Positions 8,936 to 16,575 of a stretch of 64,000 nt of DNA are shown here, piece after piece. The position numbers and the translations under genes are program-made. The notes under the pieces are model-generated. The model ran no database searches, was not told the DNA's origin, and saw only the letters and a program-made list of their open reading frames with translations. Source of the DNA: Prevotella melaninogenica ATCC 25845 (GTDB lineage: Bacteria; Bacteroidota; Bacteroidia; Bacteroidales; Bacteroidaceae). The stretch spans positions 1,369,501 through 1,433,500 of the forward strand of contig NC_014370.1 of NCBI RefSeq assembly GCF_000144405.1, given 5' to 3'. Within the stretch, counting starts at the first letter, position 1; every line of letters begins with the position of its first letter.

Positions 8936-9229
8936 ATATAGTACGAATATAACAAGATTGAAAAGGCTATAAAAGAGGATTCTGACAGAGCTTTTCCATT
9001 AAAATTAAGGGTTTTTAAATAGTAAAGGAAATATTATCATCCATCAACCTCCGCATCATTTCTATGCTATACACTTAAGTTCAAATCGGTTATTAGAGCT
9101 TTACTTCCGCAAAACAAATGAGGGTACAACTCTCTTAAACTACAACACCTCCTCTAACTCCAACAAAACAGCTCATAGGATAGCTCCTAACAAACCTAAA
9201 CACAGTTAAGTGGTTTTTGTGCAACTTTT

Positions 9230-9261
9230 TTTGTTTATGTTGCAAAAAAAACGTACTTTTG
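9230..9261 (+). promoter_or_regulatory. Promoter of etfB
   Basis: TTTG at 9230-9233 and TACTTTTG at 9254-9261 are separated by 20 bases, the expected Bacteroidota layout. The leader is about 40 nt. Confidence 0.65.
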
Positions 9262-9307
9262 CCCTCAACCAAAGCAATTGAATATTAAATAACACATTAT
9301 TATATTT

Positions 9308-10177
9308 ATGAGTTTGAAAATTGTAGTACTTGCTAAGCAGGTACCTGACACAAGAAATGTGGGAAAAGATGCCATGACAGCCGAAGGAACGGTAAACCGT
9401 GCCGCACTGCCTGCCATCTTCAACCCTGAAGACCTAAACGCTTTGGAGCAGGCTCTGAGACTGAAGGAACAGAACCCAGGCTCTACTGTAGGAATCTTAA
9501 CCATGGGTCCTCCACGCGCCGGAGAAATCATCCGACAGGGACTCTATCGTGGTGCTGATACTGGCTGGTTGCTTACCGATCGTAAGTTTGCTGGTGCTGA
9601 CACACTCGCTACTTCTTATGCTTTAGCGACAGCTGTACAGAAAATCGGTGATGTAGACATTATCATCGGTGGACGACAGGCTATCGATGGTGACACCGCA
9701 CAGGTAGGACCACAGGTTGCACAGAAGTTAGGACTCAATCAAGTTACTTACGCAGAAGAAATCCTGAAGATTGAGGATGGCAAGGCTACTATCCGTCGCC
9801 ATATTGATGGTGGTGTAGAGACCGTTGTAGCTCCATTACCAGTACTCATCACTGTGAATGGTACTGCTGCTCCTGCACGTCCTTGCAATGCCAAACTCGT
9901 GATGAAGTACAAGTATGCTACTTGTCCTATGGAGCGCAAAGGTGATGAGCCTTGGACACAGCTCTATGAGGAGCGTCCTTACCTCACACTGAATCAGTGG
10001 TCAGTTGCCGATGTCAACGGTGATGAGGAGCAGTGCGGTTTGAGTGGTTCACCAACAAAGGTGAAGTCTGTTCAGAACATCGTCTTCCAAGCTAAGGAGA
10101 GTAAGACGCTCACTGGCTCAGATGGGGATGTAGAAGGACTCATCAAAGAACTGTTAGGAGAGAAGATTATTGGTTAA
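9308..10177 (+). CDS. etfB: Electron transfer flavoprotein, beta subunit
   Basis: The 289-aa EtfB subunit pairs with EtfA to carry electrons from acyl-CoA dehydrogenase. It starts MSLKIVVLAKQVPDT, the standard EtfB N-terminus. The signature region GADTLATSYALA, IIGGRQAIDGDTAQVGPQ and a C-terminal PARPCNAKLVMKYK segment follow. It is the first gene of the etfB-etfA-acyl-CoA dehydrogenase group. A pair of inverted G/C-rich repeats separates it from etfA by 284 bp, which is unusually far for subunits of one enzyme. Whether the ETF here is bifurcating cannot be told. Confidence 0.95.
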   Translation: MSLKIVVLAKQVPDTRNVGKDAMTAEGTVNRAALPAIFNPEDLNALEQALRLKEQNPGSTVGILTMGPPRAGEIIRQGLYRGADTGWLLTDRKFAGADTLATSYALATAVQKIGDVDIIIGGRQAIDGDTAQVGPQVAQKLGLNQVTYAEEILKIEDGKATIRRHIDGGVETVVAPLPVLITVNGTAAPARPCNAKLVMKYKYATCPMERKGDEPWTQLYEERPYLTLNQWSVADVNGDEEQCGLSGSPTKVKSVQNIVFQAKESKTLTGSDGDVEGLIKELLGEKIIG

Positions 10178-10220
10178 AAACGACAGAACAACTAACCAAC
10201 CGACTAACAAGTCAACCGAC

Positions 10221-10259
10221 TGGCCCCTCCCCCATCCCCTCCCCCAAAGGGAGGGGCAT
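10221..10259 (+). repeat. G/C-rich inverted repeat R1 (left arm)
   Basis: The repeat begins TGGCCCCTCCCCCATCCCCT and has a hairpin core of CCCCTCCCCCAAAGGGAGGG type, then GGGCATAGAATG. Its inverted partner is at 10366-10420. The 106 bp between them contain no gene. Confidence 0.75.
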
Positions 10260-10365
10260 AGAATGTCCTGACGCTTTATACATTGGCTACAGACAAATTA
10301 TAAAGGGGGAAGCAGCTTTTATTATTTTTAATAAGGTCGCTGTACTACAGCAAGTGACACATTTC

Positions 10366-10420
10366 ACTCCCCTCCCTTTGGGGGAGGGGTAAGGGGGAGG
10401 GGCCAGTTGGGGCCAGTTGG
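10366..10420 (-). repeat. G/C-rich inverted repeat R1' (right arm)
   Basis: Inverted partner of 10221-10259. It ends in two direct GGCCAGTTGG units plus a partial third. The etfA start sits 42 bp further on. Confidence 0.75.
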
Positions 10421-10461
10421 GGGCAGTTAGTTGGATTAGTGCTTGGTCGAAGATTTTATTT

Positions 10462-11484
10462 ATGAACAACGTATTTGTATATTGCGAAATAGAGGAAACC
10501 ACCGTACAGGAGGTTTCACAGGAGCTGTTGACCAAAGGTCGCAAGCTCGCAAATGAGTTAGGTGTGGAACTCCACGCCATCGCTGCAGGTAGTGGCATCA
10601 AAGGAAAGGTAGAAGACCAAATCCTGCCATACGGTGTAGACAAACTCTTTGTCTTTGATGGTGAGGGACTCTTCCCTTACACATCAGCACCACACACAGA
10701 CATTCTTGTAAACCTCTTCACTGAGGAGAAACCACAGATCTGTTTGATGGGTGCTACTGTTATCGGTCGTGACCTCGGTCCACGTGTGTCATCATCCCTG
10801 ACAAGTGGTCTTACCGCCGATTGTACTCAACTTGAGATTGGTGACTACGAAGATAAGAAAGCAGGTAAGCGTTATGAGAACCTGCTCTATCAGATTCGTC
10901 CTGCCTTCGGTGGTAACATCGTAGCAACCATCGTCAATCCTGACCACCGTCCACAGATGGCTACCGTACGCTCTGGCGTTATGCAGAAAGCTATCTATGA
11001 GGGTGAGGCAAAGGGCGAGGTTGTCTATCCAGATGTAGCGAAGTATGTCCCAGAGGTTGACTATGTTGTAAAGGTTATCGACCGTCATGTTGAGCCAGCA
11101 CAGAACAACCTCAAGGAGGCTTCAATCGTTATCGCAGGTGGCTATGGTGTTGGCTCTAAAGAGGGTTTCGACTTACTCTTCAAGTTAGCTAAAGAGCTTC
11201 ATGGAGAGGTTGGTGCCAGCCGTGCCGCTGTTGATGCAGGTTGGGTAGACCACGATCGTCAAATTGGTCAGACCGGTGTCACCGTCCATCCAAAGGTTTA
11301 CATCGCTTGTGGTATCTCTGGACAGATTCAGCACATTGCTGGTATGCAGGACAGTGGTATCGTCATCTCTATCAACAACGACCCAGACGCTCCTATCAAT
11401 TCCATCGCTGACTATATCATCAATGGCACCGTTGAAGAGGTTGTTCCGAAGTTGATAAAGTATTATAAGCAGAATAGTAAGTAA
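10462..11484 (+). CDS. etfA: Electron transfer flavoprotein, alpha subunit
   Basis: The 340-aa EtfA has an N-terminal alpha/beta domain (MNNVFVYCEIEETTVQEVSQ) and a C-terminal FAD domain with the classic signature GGYGVGSKEGF, VGASRAAVDAGW, HPKVYIACGISGQIQH and SINNDPDAPI. ATG 10462 is chosen because the open frame upstream to 10417 is translated from the G/C-rich repeat and has no homology. It acts with etfB and the acyl-CoA dehydrogenase downstream. A DUF559 cassette is inserted between it and that dehydrogenase. Confidence 0.95.
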   Translation: MNNVFVYCEIEETTVQEVSQELLTKGRKLANELGVELHAIAAGSGIKGKVEDQILPYGVDKLFVFDGEGLFPYTSAPHTDILVNLFTEEKPQICLMGATVIGRDLGPRVSSSLTSGLTADCTQLEIGDYEDKKAGKRYENLLYQIRPAFGGNIVATIVNPDHRPQMATVRSGVMQKAIYEGEAKGEVVYPDVAKYVPEVDYVVKVIDRHVEPAQNNLKEASIVIAGGYGVGSKEGFDLLFKLAKELHGEVGASRAAVDAGWVDHDRQIGQTGVTVHPKVYIACGISGQIQHIAGMQDSGIVISINNDPDAPINSIADYIINGTVEEVVPKLIKYYKQNSK

Positions 11485-11490
11485 CAAAGA

Positions 11491-11533
11491 AGTGGCCCCT
11501 CCCCCTTACCCCTCCCCCGAAGGGAGGGGAGTA
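11491..11533 (+). repeat. G/C-rich inverted repeat R2 (left arm)
   Basis: 43 bp, near-perfect inverted partner of 12059-12101, with an internal hairpin (CCCCTCCCCC against GGGAGGGG around CGAA). Confidence 0.85.
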
Positions 11534-11629
11534 AAATGCGAGAAGGGAGTCAAAGGAGGCTAATGCTACAGAATACTTATTATCACAGAAGTCATAACGT
11601 GCATATTTTTGATGAACTACTACTGACCT

Positions 11630-12025
11630 ATGACTAAAGAAAATAGAAAGAAATGCACCTACAAGACAGCTTCACCTGATAGATACCATATTCTAAAAGA
11701 CTTTGCAAAGGAGAATCGAAACGAGATGACTTTGGCAGAAGAGATTCTATGGAAAGAATTAAAAGGTACAAGGGGCGAATGTCATTTCAGAAGACAGCAT
11801 CCTATAGGTGACTTCATTGTAGACTTTGCTTGTCTTTCACAAAACTTAGTCATAGAAGTAGATGGGGCTTACCATAAGCAACCGCTACAAGAGGTAGACG
11901 ATGAAACAAGAGCAGAATACCTCAACGAAATGGGCTTTAATGTGCTTAGATTCACCAACGAAGAGATATACACGGACATTGACAATGTGATAGAACAAAT
12001 AACCGAATTTATAAACAACGAATAA
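11630..12025 (+). CDS. DUF559 endonuclease-like protein
   Basis: This 131-aa protein belongs to the DUF559 family, which is related to Vsr very-short-patch-repair endonucleases. The conserved run is visible: MTLAEEILWKELKG, then FRRQHPIGDFIVDFAC, then LVIEVDGAYH, then MGFNVLRFTNEEI. The D in DFAC, E and D in EVDG and the following H make up the probable PD-(D/E)XK-type active site. It has no signal peptide. It lies alone between etfA and the acyl-CoA dehydrogenase inside a pair of inverted repeats, so it looks like an inserted unit rather than a member of the flavoprotein operon. The cellular role of the family is not established. Confidence 0.8.
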   Translation: MTKENRKKCTYKTASPDRYHILKDFAKENRNEMTLAEEILWKELKGTRGECHFRRQHPIGDFIVDFACLSQNLVIEVDGAYHKQPLQEVDDETRAEYLNEMGFNVLRFTNEEIYTDIDNVIEQITEFINNE

Positions 12026-12058
12026 AAAGAGACCCTAACCATAGGAAACAGTACATTC

Positions 12059-12101
12059 TACTCCCCTCCCTTCGGGGGAGGGGCAAGGGGGAGGGGCCAC
12101 T
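12059..12101 (-). repeat. G/C-rich inverted repeat R2' (right arm)
   Basis: 43 bp, inverted partner of 11491-11533 with one A/G difference. It ends 15 bp before the acyl-CoA dehydrogenase start, so that gene's ribosome-binding region directly adjoins the repeat. Confidence 0.85.
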
Positions 12102-12116
12102 CTTACATTTTTTATC

Positions 12117-13850
12117 ATGGCAAATTATTATACTGACCACCCAGAAATAGCGTTTCACTTGGAGCATCCATTGATGAAACGCATCGTAGAACTGAAAGAG
12201 CGTAACTACGCTGATGCTTCTACACACGCTGACGCACCGGTAAACTATGAGGATGCTATCGAGAACTACAAACGCATCTTGGATATCACTGGTGACATAA
12301 CAGCAAATATCATTGCACCTAACTCTGAGGCTGTAGACATCGAAGGTCCACACCTTATCGACAACCGTATGCACTATGCCAGCAAGACCTTGGAGAATAT
12401 CCAGGCTACACGTCAGGCAGGATTGTGGGGTGTTTCTATGCCTCGCCGTTATGGTGGACTGAACCTTCCAAACGTTGTCTTCTCTATGATGTCTGAGTTG
12501 ATTGCTGCTGCCGATGCTGGTTTCCAGAATATCTGGTCTTTGCAGTCTTGTATCGACACACTCTATGAGTTTGGTAATGAGGAGCAGCGTCAGAAGTATA
12601 TTCCTCGTATCTGCGAAGGAGAGATGATGTCAATGGACCTCACCGAGCCTGATGCTGGTTCCGACCTTCAGCGTGTAATGCTCAAAGCTACCTTCGATGA
12701 GAAGGAGAACTGCTGGCGTCTGAATGGTGTGAAGCGTTTCATTACCAATGGCGACTCTGACATCCACCTCGTTCTTGCACGTTCAGAAGAGGGTACACGT
12801 GATGGTCGTGGCCTTTCTATGTTCATCTATGACAAACGTAATGGCGGTGTTGACGTACGTCATATCGAGCATAAACTCGGTATTCATGGTTCTCCTACCT
12901 GCGAGCTTGTTTACAAGAATGCGAAGGCAGAGCTCTGTGGTAACGTCCGCATGGGTCTTATTAAATATGTAATGGCATTGATGAATGGTGCTCGCCTTGG
13001 TATCGCAGCACAGTCTGTCGGGCTTGAGCAGGAGGCTTACAACGAGGGATTGGCTTACGCTAAGGATCGTGCACAGTTCGGTAAGAAGATTGTCAACTTC
13101 CCAGCTGTCTACGATATGCTCTCTCGTATGAAGGCGAAACTCGATGCTGGTCGTTCTCTCTTGTATCAGACTGCACGCTATGTTGATATCTACAAGGCAT
13201 TGGAAGATATCGCACGTGACCAGAAGCTCACCCCTGAGGAGCGTCAGGAGATGAAGAAGTACACTCGTCTTGCTGATGCTTTCACACCATTGGCAAAGGG
13301 TATCAACTCTGAGTATGCTAACCAGACAGCTTACGATTCTATCTCTATCCACGGTGGTTCTGGTTTCATCATGGAGTATAAGTGTCAGCGTCTGTACCGT
13401 GATGCACGTATCTTCTCTATCTATGAGGGTACAACACAGTTGCAGGTTGTTGCTGCTGTACGTTACATCACTAACGGTACCTACCTCTCTATCATGAAGG
13501 AGATGCTTGAGGGCGAACTCTCTTGCGACTGCATGAAGGGTCTGCGTGAGCGTGTAGCTAAACTCGTCCAGCTCTACGAAGAGGCTGTTGAGAAGGTTAA
13601 CGCAAGCGAAAACCAGGATGTTCACGACTTCCTTGCACGCCGTCTTTACAACATGACAGCCGACATCATCGGTTCTCTCCTCCTCATTCAAGATGCTTCT
13701 AAGGCACCAGACCTCTTCAAGAAGTCTGCCCATGTCTTTGTTCGCATGGCAGAGGAAGAAGTTATCGGTCACACTGCTTATATCAAAGCCTTCAACCCAG
13801 AAGACCTTGAGCAGTTCAAGGCTGTGGAAGAAGAGAATGCTGAAGCATAA
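12117..13850 (+). CDS. Acyl-CoA dehydrogenase family protein
   Basis: The 577-aa flavoprotein oxidises an acyl-CoA thioester at the alpha-beta bond and passes electrons to the adjacent ETF. ACAD signatures are present: DLTEPDAGSDLQ (FAD/substrate signature), GVKRFITNGDSD, and near residue 440 the SIYEGTTQLQ motif carrying the usual catalytic glutamate. About 130 residues beyond that motif form a helical extension typical of the longer bacterial ACADs. Substrate chain length cannot be read from sequence. Its grouping with etfBA supports a shared pathway. A good terminator follows at 13878-13912. Confidence 0.92.
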   Translation: MANYYTDHPEIAFHLEHPLMKRIVELKERNYADASTHADAPVNYEDAIENYKRILDITGDITANIIAPNSEAVDIEGPHLIDNRMHYASKTLENIQATRQAGLWGVSMPRRYGGLNLPNVVFSMMSELIAAADAGFQNIWSLQSCIDTLYEFGNEEQRQKYIPRICEGEMMSMDLTEPDAGSDLQRVMLKATFDEKENCWRLNGVKRFITNGDSDIHLVLARSEEGTRDGRGLSMFIYDKRNGGVDVRHIEHKLGIHGSPTCELVYKNAKAELCGNVRMGLIKYVMALMNGARLGIAAQSVGLEQEAYNEGLAYAKDRAQFGKKIVNFPAVYDMLSRMKAKLDAGRSLLYQTARYVDIYKALEDIARDQKLTPEERQEMKKYTRLADAFTPLAKGINSEYANQTAYDSISIHGGSGFIMEYKCQRLYRDARIFSIYEGTTQLQVVAAVRYITNGTYLSIMKEMLEGELSCDCMKGLRERVAKLVQLYEEAVEKVNASENQDVHDFLARRLYNMTADIIGSLLLIQDASKAPDLFKKSAHVFVRMAEEEVIGHTAYIKAFNPEDLEQFKAVEEENAEA

Positions 13851-13877
13851 TCCTTTTTGTTAAGGTTAACACCATAC

Positions 13878-13912
13878 AAAAGCAACCGAGCACAACGCTT
13901 GGTTGCTTTTTT
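13878..13912 (+). terminator. Rho-independent terminator after the acyl-CoA dehydrogenase
   Basis: AAAAGCAACCGAGC and GCTTGGTTGCTTTT pair around ACAAC (one mismatch) and run into a T tract, 27 bp after the stop codon. Confidence 0.85.
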
Positions 13913-14187
13913 CATTGCAAAACAGGCTCTAACAAAGCTGATAAAGAACTATCATCAACCTATATCCCTCCACGCACCAACGGTACCTCTGTGTCTAACG
14001 ATTGCAACTATATAAAACCTCTGTGTTCTCCTTTGCTCTGTGTGACCTATCTTCAAACTTCTAATCTCAAAAGGTATCACTCCAAATTGCCGAAGACTCT
14101 TAAAACTCTGCAAAGGTAGCACAATAAATAAGGAGAAGAAAAACTGAAATAATTATAAATATTAGTAGTTATCTGCTTATTTATAAC
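13913..14187. other. Gene-free gap with CTCTGTG microrepeats
   Basis: Several CTCTGTGT motifs occur at 13985-14050. A promoter-like TACCTTTGC on the minus strand (14111-14119) has no gene in front of it. No ORF of note. Confidence 0.4.
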
Positions 14188-14195
14188 TATCTTTG
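14188..14195 (+). promoter_or_regulatory. -7 promoter box
   Basis: TATCTTTG, 28 bp before the ATG at 14223. It excludes the in-frame ATG at 14193, which overlaps the box itself. Confidence 0.6.
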
Positions 14196-14222
14196 TCATC
14201 CATATTTAAAGGAGAGAATAAG

Positions 14223-14606
14223 ATGAAGAAATATTTTAAAGCAAGTATGTTGCTGATGGGCTTATTGTTCATCCAGTCAACAACAGCATCTGCACAATGC
14301 CCAATCAAGGAGCAGATAATGAATGGTGATGATGGAGGTGAAGGTCTGGAAAAGGCAAAACGTGAAAGAGAGAAGACTCCTGTTAGCCACACGCTGATTA
14401 TCTTCTTCGACAAGAAGACAGGCAACAAACCTCTACTGAAAGCCATCAAGAAGCAGGGCTGTACCCTACTCTACAAATACAAGGAGTTCAGTGGTGTAGC
14501 GGTCAAGGTTGACGAAAAACACGACGTTGATAAGGCCATTGCCGAATTCAGAAAGGTGAAAGGCGTAACGAGCGTGAACAAAGACGGAATAATGCAGTTG
14601 CAATAG
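14223..14606 (+). CDS. Small secreted protein with inhibitor I9-like fold
   Basis: This 127-aa protein has a signal peptide (MKKYFKASMLLMGLLFIQ, cleavage near ASA|Q). After a charged linker the mature part HTLIIFF, LKAIKKQGCTLLYKYKEFSGVAVKV and FRKVKGVTSVNKDG follows the strand-helix-strand pattern of subtilase propeptides and I9 inhibitors, in which V.SV.KD normally precedes the protease. No protease domain follows; the gene stops there. ATG 14223 is preceded by AAAGGAG and lies after the promoter box, so it is preferred over ATG 14193. A stand-alone protease inhibitor or chaperone is inferred. Confidence 0.65.
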   Translation: MKKYFKASMLLMGLLFIQSTTASAQCPIKEQIMNGDDGGEGLEKAKREREKTPVSHTLIIFFDKKTGNKPLLKAIKKQGCTLLYKYKEFSGVAVKVDEKHDVDKAIAEFRKVKGVTSVNKDGIMQLQ

Positions 14607-14977
14607 AAGAGACGTAATTCATAATTCAAAATTATTCGAACGAAGTTCTCATCAGTACGTCATAATTATGATTACTGATATAATTCGCAATGCATAATTC
14701 ACAATGCATAATTATGATTACTACTATACGCTGTGTTTATTGCTACAAGTAACTTGTTCACTTGTAAACCCGCAAACTCGTTTACTTATGAACTTGTAAG
14801 CTTGTTCACTTGCAAAAAACTCTGTGAACTCCCCAGACCACATGGTTACTCTGTGGACTTAAGTGCTATCTAAACCTCAGTGTAACTCTGTGAACTCTGT
14901 GAGAGAACCTTTTTAATTCATAATTATGATTACCAGTGTCCACTATGTTTCTTACTGCGAATTAAGACTGGAAAACA

Positions 14978-15036
14978 AAAAGACAAAAGAATAAAACAGC
15001 AAAATACTCTTTTACCGTTTTATTCTTTTGTCTTTT
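14978..15036. terminator. Long perfect hairpin, possible bidirectional terminator
   Basis: Arms 14978-14997 and 15017-15036 are perfect 20-bp inverted copies around a 19-base loop. A T-rich arm and ACTTTA follow on the plus strand. It is 372 bp after the I9-like gene. Confidence 0.5.
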
Positions 15037-15092
15037 ACTTTATAGGTTTCCTCAAAATAGGTAGCAATGAAATCTACTTACGTTAGTAAGAA

Positions 15093-15235
15093 AAACACCT
15101 ATTATACGATAATAGTTTTGTTTTTAGTTGCTGTCACATTTAACATTTCATGTAAATACGCTATCAACCAACAAGTTAAACACTAATTTTGTATGACAGA
15201 TATGACAGGAAAATATATTTTAGGGATTTTCTTAT
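15093..15235. repeat. Dispersed repeat C, copy 2
   Basis: Counterpart of 6629-6770 in the same orientation. See that entry for the shared blocks. Confidence 0.7.
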
Positions 15236-15378
15236 CCTCAAAGAACAATTGAACCAGTAGCTTAAAAGCAACTTCAAGCTGACATCACAGCTAACCATTC
15301 CACGATAAAGCTGTAGAAAGTAAGGTAGAGGCACTTGTATAACCAAGCCACCACAACCCAACTCTCCACACTTATTCC

Positions 15379-15900
15379 TTACCGGCTCATTGTCAGTATA
15401 AGTTCCTTCCCTTTCTCTAAGTTTACTGTTCCGCTAAAAATCTGGTTGTCTTTGTTAATCTGTTTGTCAGCGGTAGTATGATATACTTCCAGTTGATAAT
15501 TACCAGAAACGATATTCTGCATTTTGAAATCAACATCATAGCGACAGATGCAGTTTGTCATCATGTCCTTATCGGGATACAGGATGAGAACAATCTTACC
15601 CTCACTGCTGCTTGCTGCTACATGGAACAGGTCGATTGCACAGTTATCCATGACGTTTGCAAAACGTGCCGTGACAGTATTCTCTTTACCGAGCAAAAGG
15701 TGCAACACAGACCGCTGCCCTATGAAATGATTATAGTAATCAGGACGAGACTCCATCAGAGAGGCTGAGGCTTTGCAGCCTGACGACTTTACATCACTTA
15801 CTCCAATACTACCAACAACAGTGTTTTCCGTTGAACAAGATAACATCAACACTGATAGGCAGAATATAGCCAAACAATTAATTGATTTCCAATATTTCAT
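15379..15900 (-). CDS. Hypothetical lipoprotein
   Basis: This 173-aa protein has a type II signal peptide, FCLSVLMLSCS, with the lipidated Cys near residue 22. The mature part has four cysteines (SSGCKAS, MDNCAIDL, TNCICRYD) and alternating beta-strand character. I recognise no family. It stands alone on the minus strand between repeat-rich gaps. A weak TATCTTTA box upstream (about 15945-15952) could be its promoter. Confidence 0.6.
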   Translation of the reverse strand: MKYWKSINCLAIFCLSVLMLSCSTENTVVGSIGVSDVKSSGCKASASLMESRPDYYNHFIGQRSVLHLLLGKENTVTARFANVMDNCAIDLFHVAASSSEGKIVLILYPDKDMMTNCICRYDVDFKMQNIVSGNYQLEVYHTTADKQINKDNQIFSGTVNLEKGKELILTMSR

Positions 15901-16052
15901 ACGTATGTCTATTTATAGGGTTAGTTAACACAAAAGATTCTTCGTAAAGATAGTGTTTTATTTTGTAGAATGAAACTTTCCTCATGTTAAAAAATCTATA
16001 TCATGTTATTTCAATACCCAAGCAGTTAACCAAAGTCCTTTTCGTTCTATCC

Positions 16053-16277
16053 CTACACAAACCGTGTTTTATCTTCAACTATACGGAATGTCTGTATATC
16101 CGGCAAGACCTCTATCACATAGACTGTACCCGGATGGAAATTGAATTCCATTTCTTTCTTATAGATAACCTTATGAGCAGCGCGGCGTTTCAAAAACCTG
16201 TATTCATAGAATTGAAATGTCACCCTGTGCCTTCCAGCAGCGATAAACCCAAATCGGTCATTAGAACCTAAATATAT
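16053..16277 (-). pseudogene. Fragment of an exported-protein-like gene
   Basis: An open frame without a start codon begins after an in-frame TAA and ends at TAG 16053-16055. It translates GSNDRFGFIAAGRHRVTF, then a basic segment, then EMEFNFHPGTVYVIEVLPD. The pattern 'GI.PAG.H.VTF ... F.F.PG..YVIE' resembles beta-sandwich domains of small lipoproteins. Lack of a start, a leader and a partner domain suggests a remnant. It could also be a chance frame. Confidence 0.35.
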
Positions 16278-16485
16278 TTTGTTTTATTATCGAGCAGATT
16301 GTTTAGCTTTGGGACGCAGGCGTAGCGGCTACGTCAAGTTACAAAGACGGACAAGATACCGATAAGAAAATAAAAGGTGTTAAGAAACAATACCATAGTA
16401 ATAAGAATGATACATATTGTGATCTAATGACTGATTTAGGTTTAAGGTTTAACCAAGCAACTTAAAGAATAAAACTAAGCCTTCG

Positions 16486-16545
16486 CACGATATGTGCGGA
16501 GCCTCCGCACATGTCGTGTTGATGCTCCGCACATATTGTGTTGAG
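16486..16545. repeat. Short palindromic and direct repeats, CCGCACAT type
   Basis: TGTGCGGAG and CTCCGCACA form a perfect inverted repeat at 16493-16511. GCTCCGCACATATTGTGTTGA then repeats a preceding CCTCCGCACATGTCGTGTTGA with few changes. It lies just beyond the mscS-family stop, so it may shape the 3' end of that mRNA. Confidence 0.4.
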
Positions 16546-16575
16546 GGTTTTAATAAAACTCCTCTACCAACTCTT

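Larger units (their letters stand above)
8629..9307. other. Divergent intergenic region
   Basis: This gap separates the exported protein from etfB and holds a promoter at each end. It also contains one copy of the TTCATGAA repeat cluster (8834-8935). I see no gene in the middle. Confidence 0.6.
11491..12101 (+). mobile_element. Putative DUF559 cassette bounded by 43-bp inverted repeats
   Basis: The left arm (11491-11533) and right arm (12059-12101) are inverted copies of 43 bp that differ at one position. Both start AGTGGCCCCTCCCCC and end GGGAGGGGAGTA. They enclose a single gene for a Vsr/PD-(D/E)XK-like DUF559 protein. The unit separates etfA from its functional partner gene. Nearby pairs of related arms (R1, R3, R4) enclose no gene. 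I see no target-site duplication longer than a few bases. Confidence 0.5.
14607..15378. other. Gene-free repeat-rich gap
   Basis: Contents are AATTCATAATTATGATTAC microrepeats (14616-14720 and 14913-14932), alternating ACTTGTAA/TTCACTTG motifs (14745-14815), CTCTGTGAACT motifs, a 20-bp perfect stem (14978-15036) and copy 2 of dispersed repeat C. No gene is credible. Confidence 0.5.
15901..16575. other. Gap with a gene remnant and short palindromes
   Basis: Besides the remnant at 16053-16277 and the GTGCGGAG palindromes near 16486-16545, I see nothing coding here. Confidence 0.4.

Noticed and set aside
10417..10461. N-terminal extension of etfA
   Set aside because: Would be translated from the GGCCAGTTGG repeat; EtfA homology begins at 10462.
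12783..13772. 329-aa ORF antisense to the acyl-CoA dehydrogenase
   Set aside because: It mirrors a strongly conserved gene, has no recognisable domain or promoter, and exists because of the codon use of the real gene.
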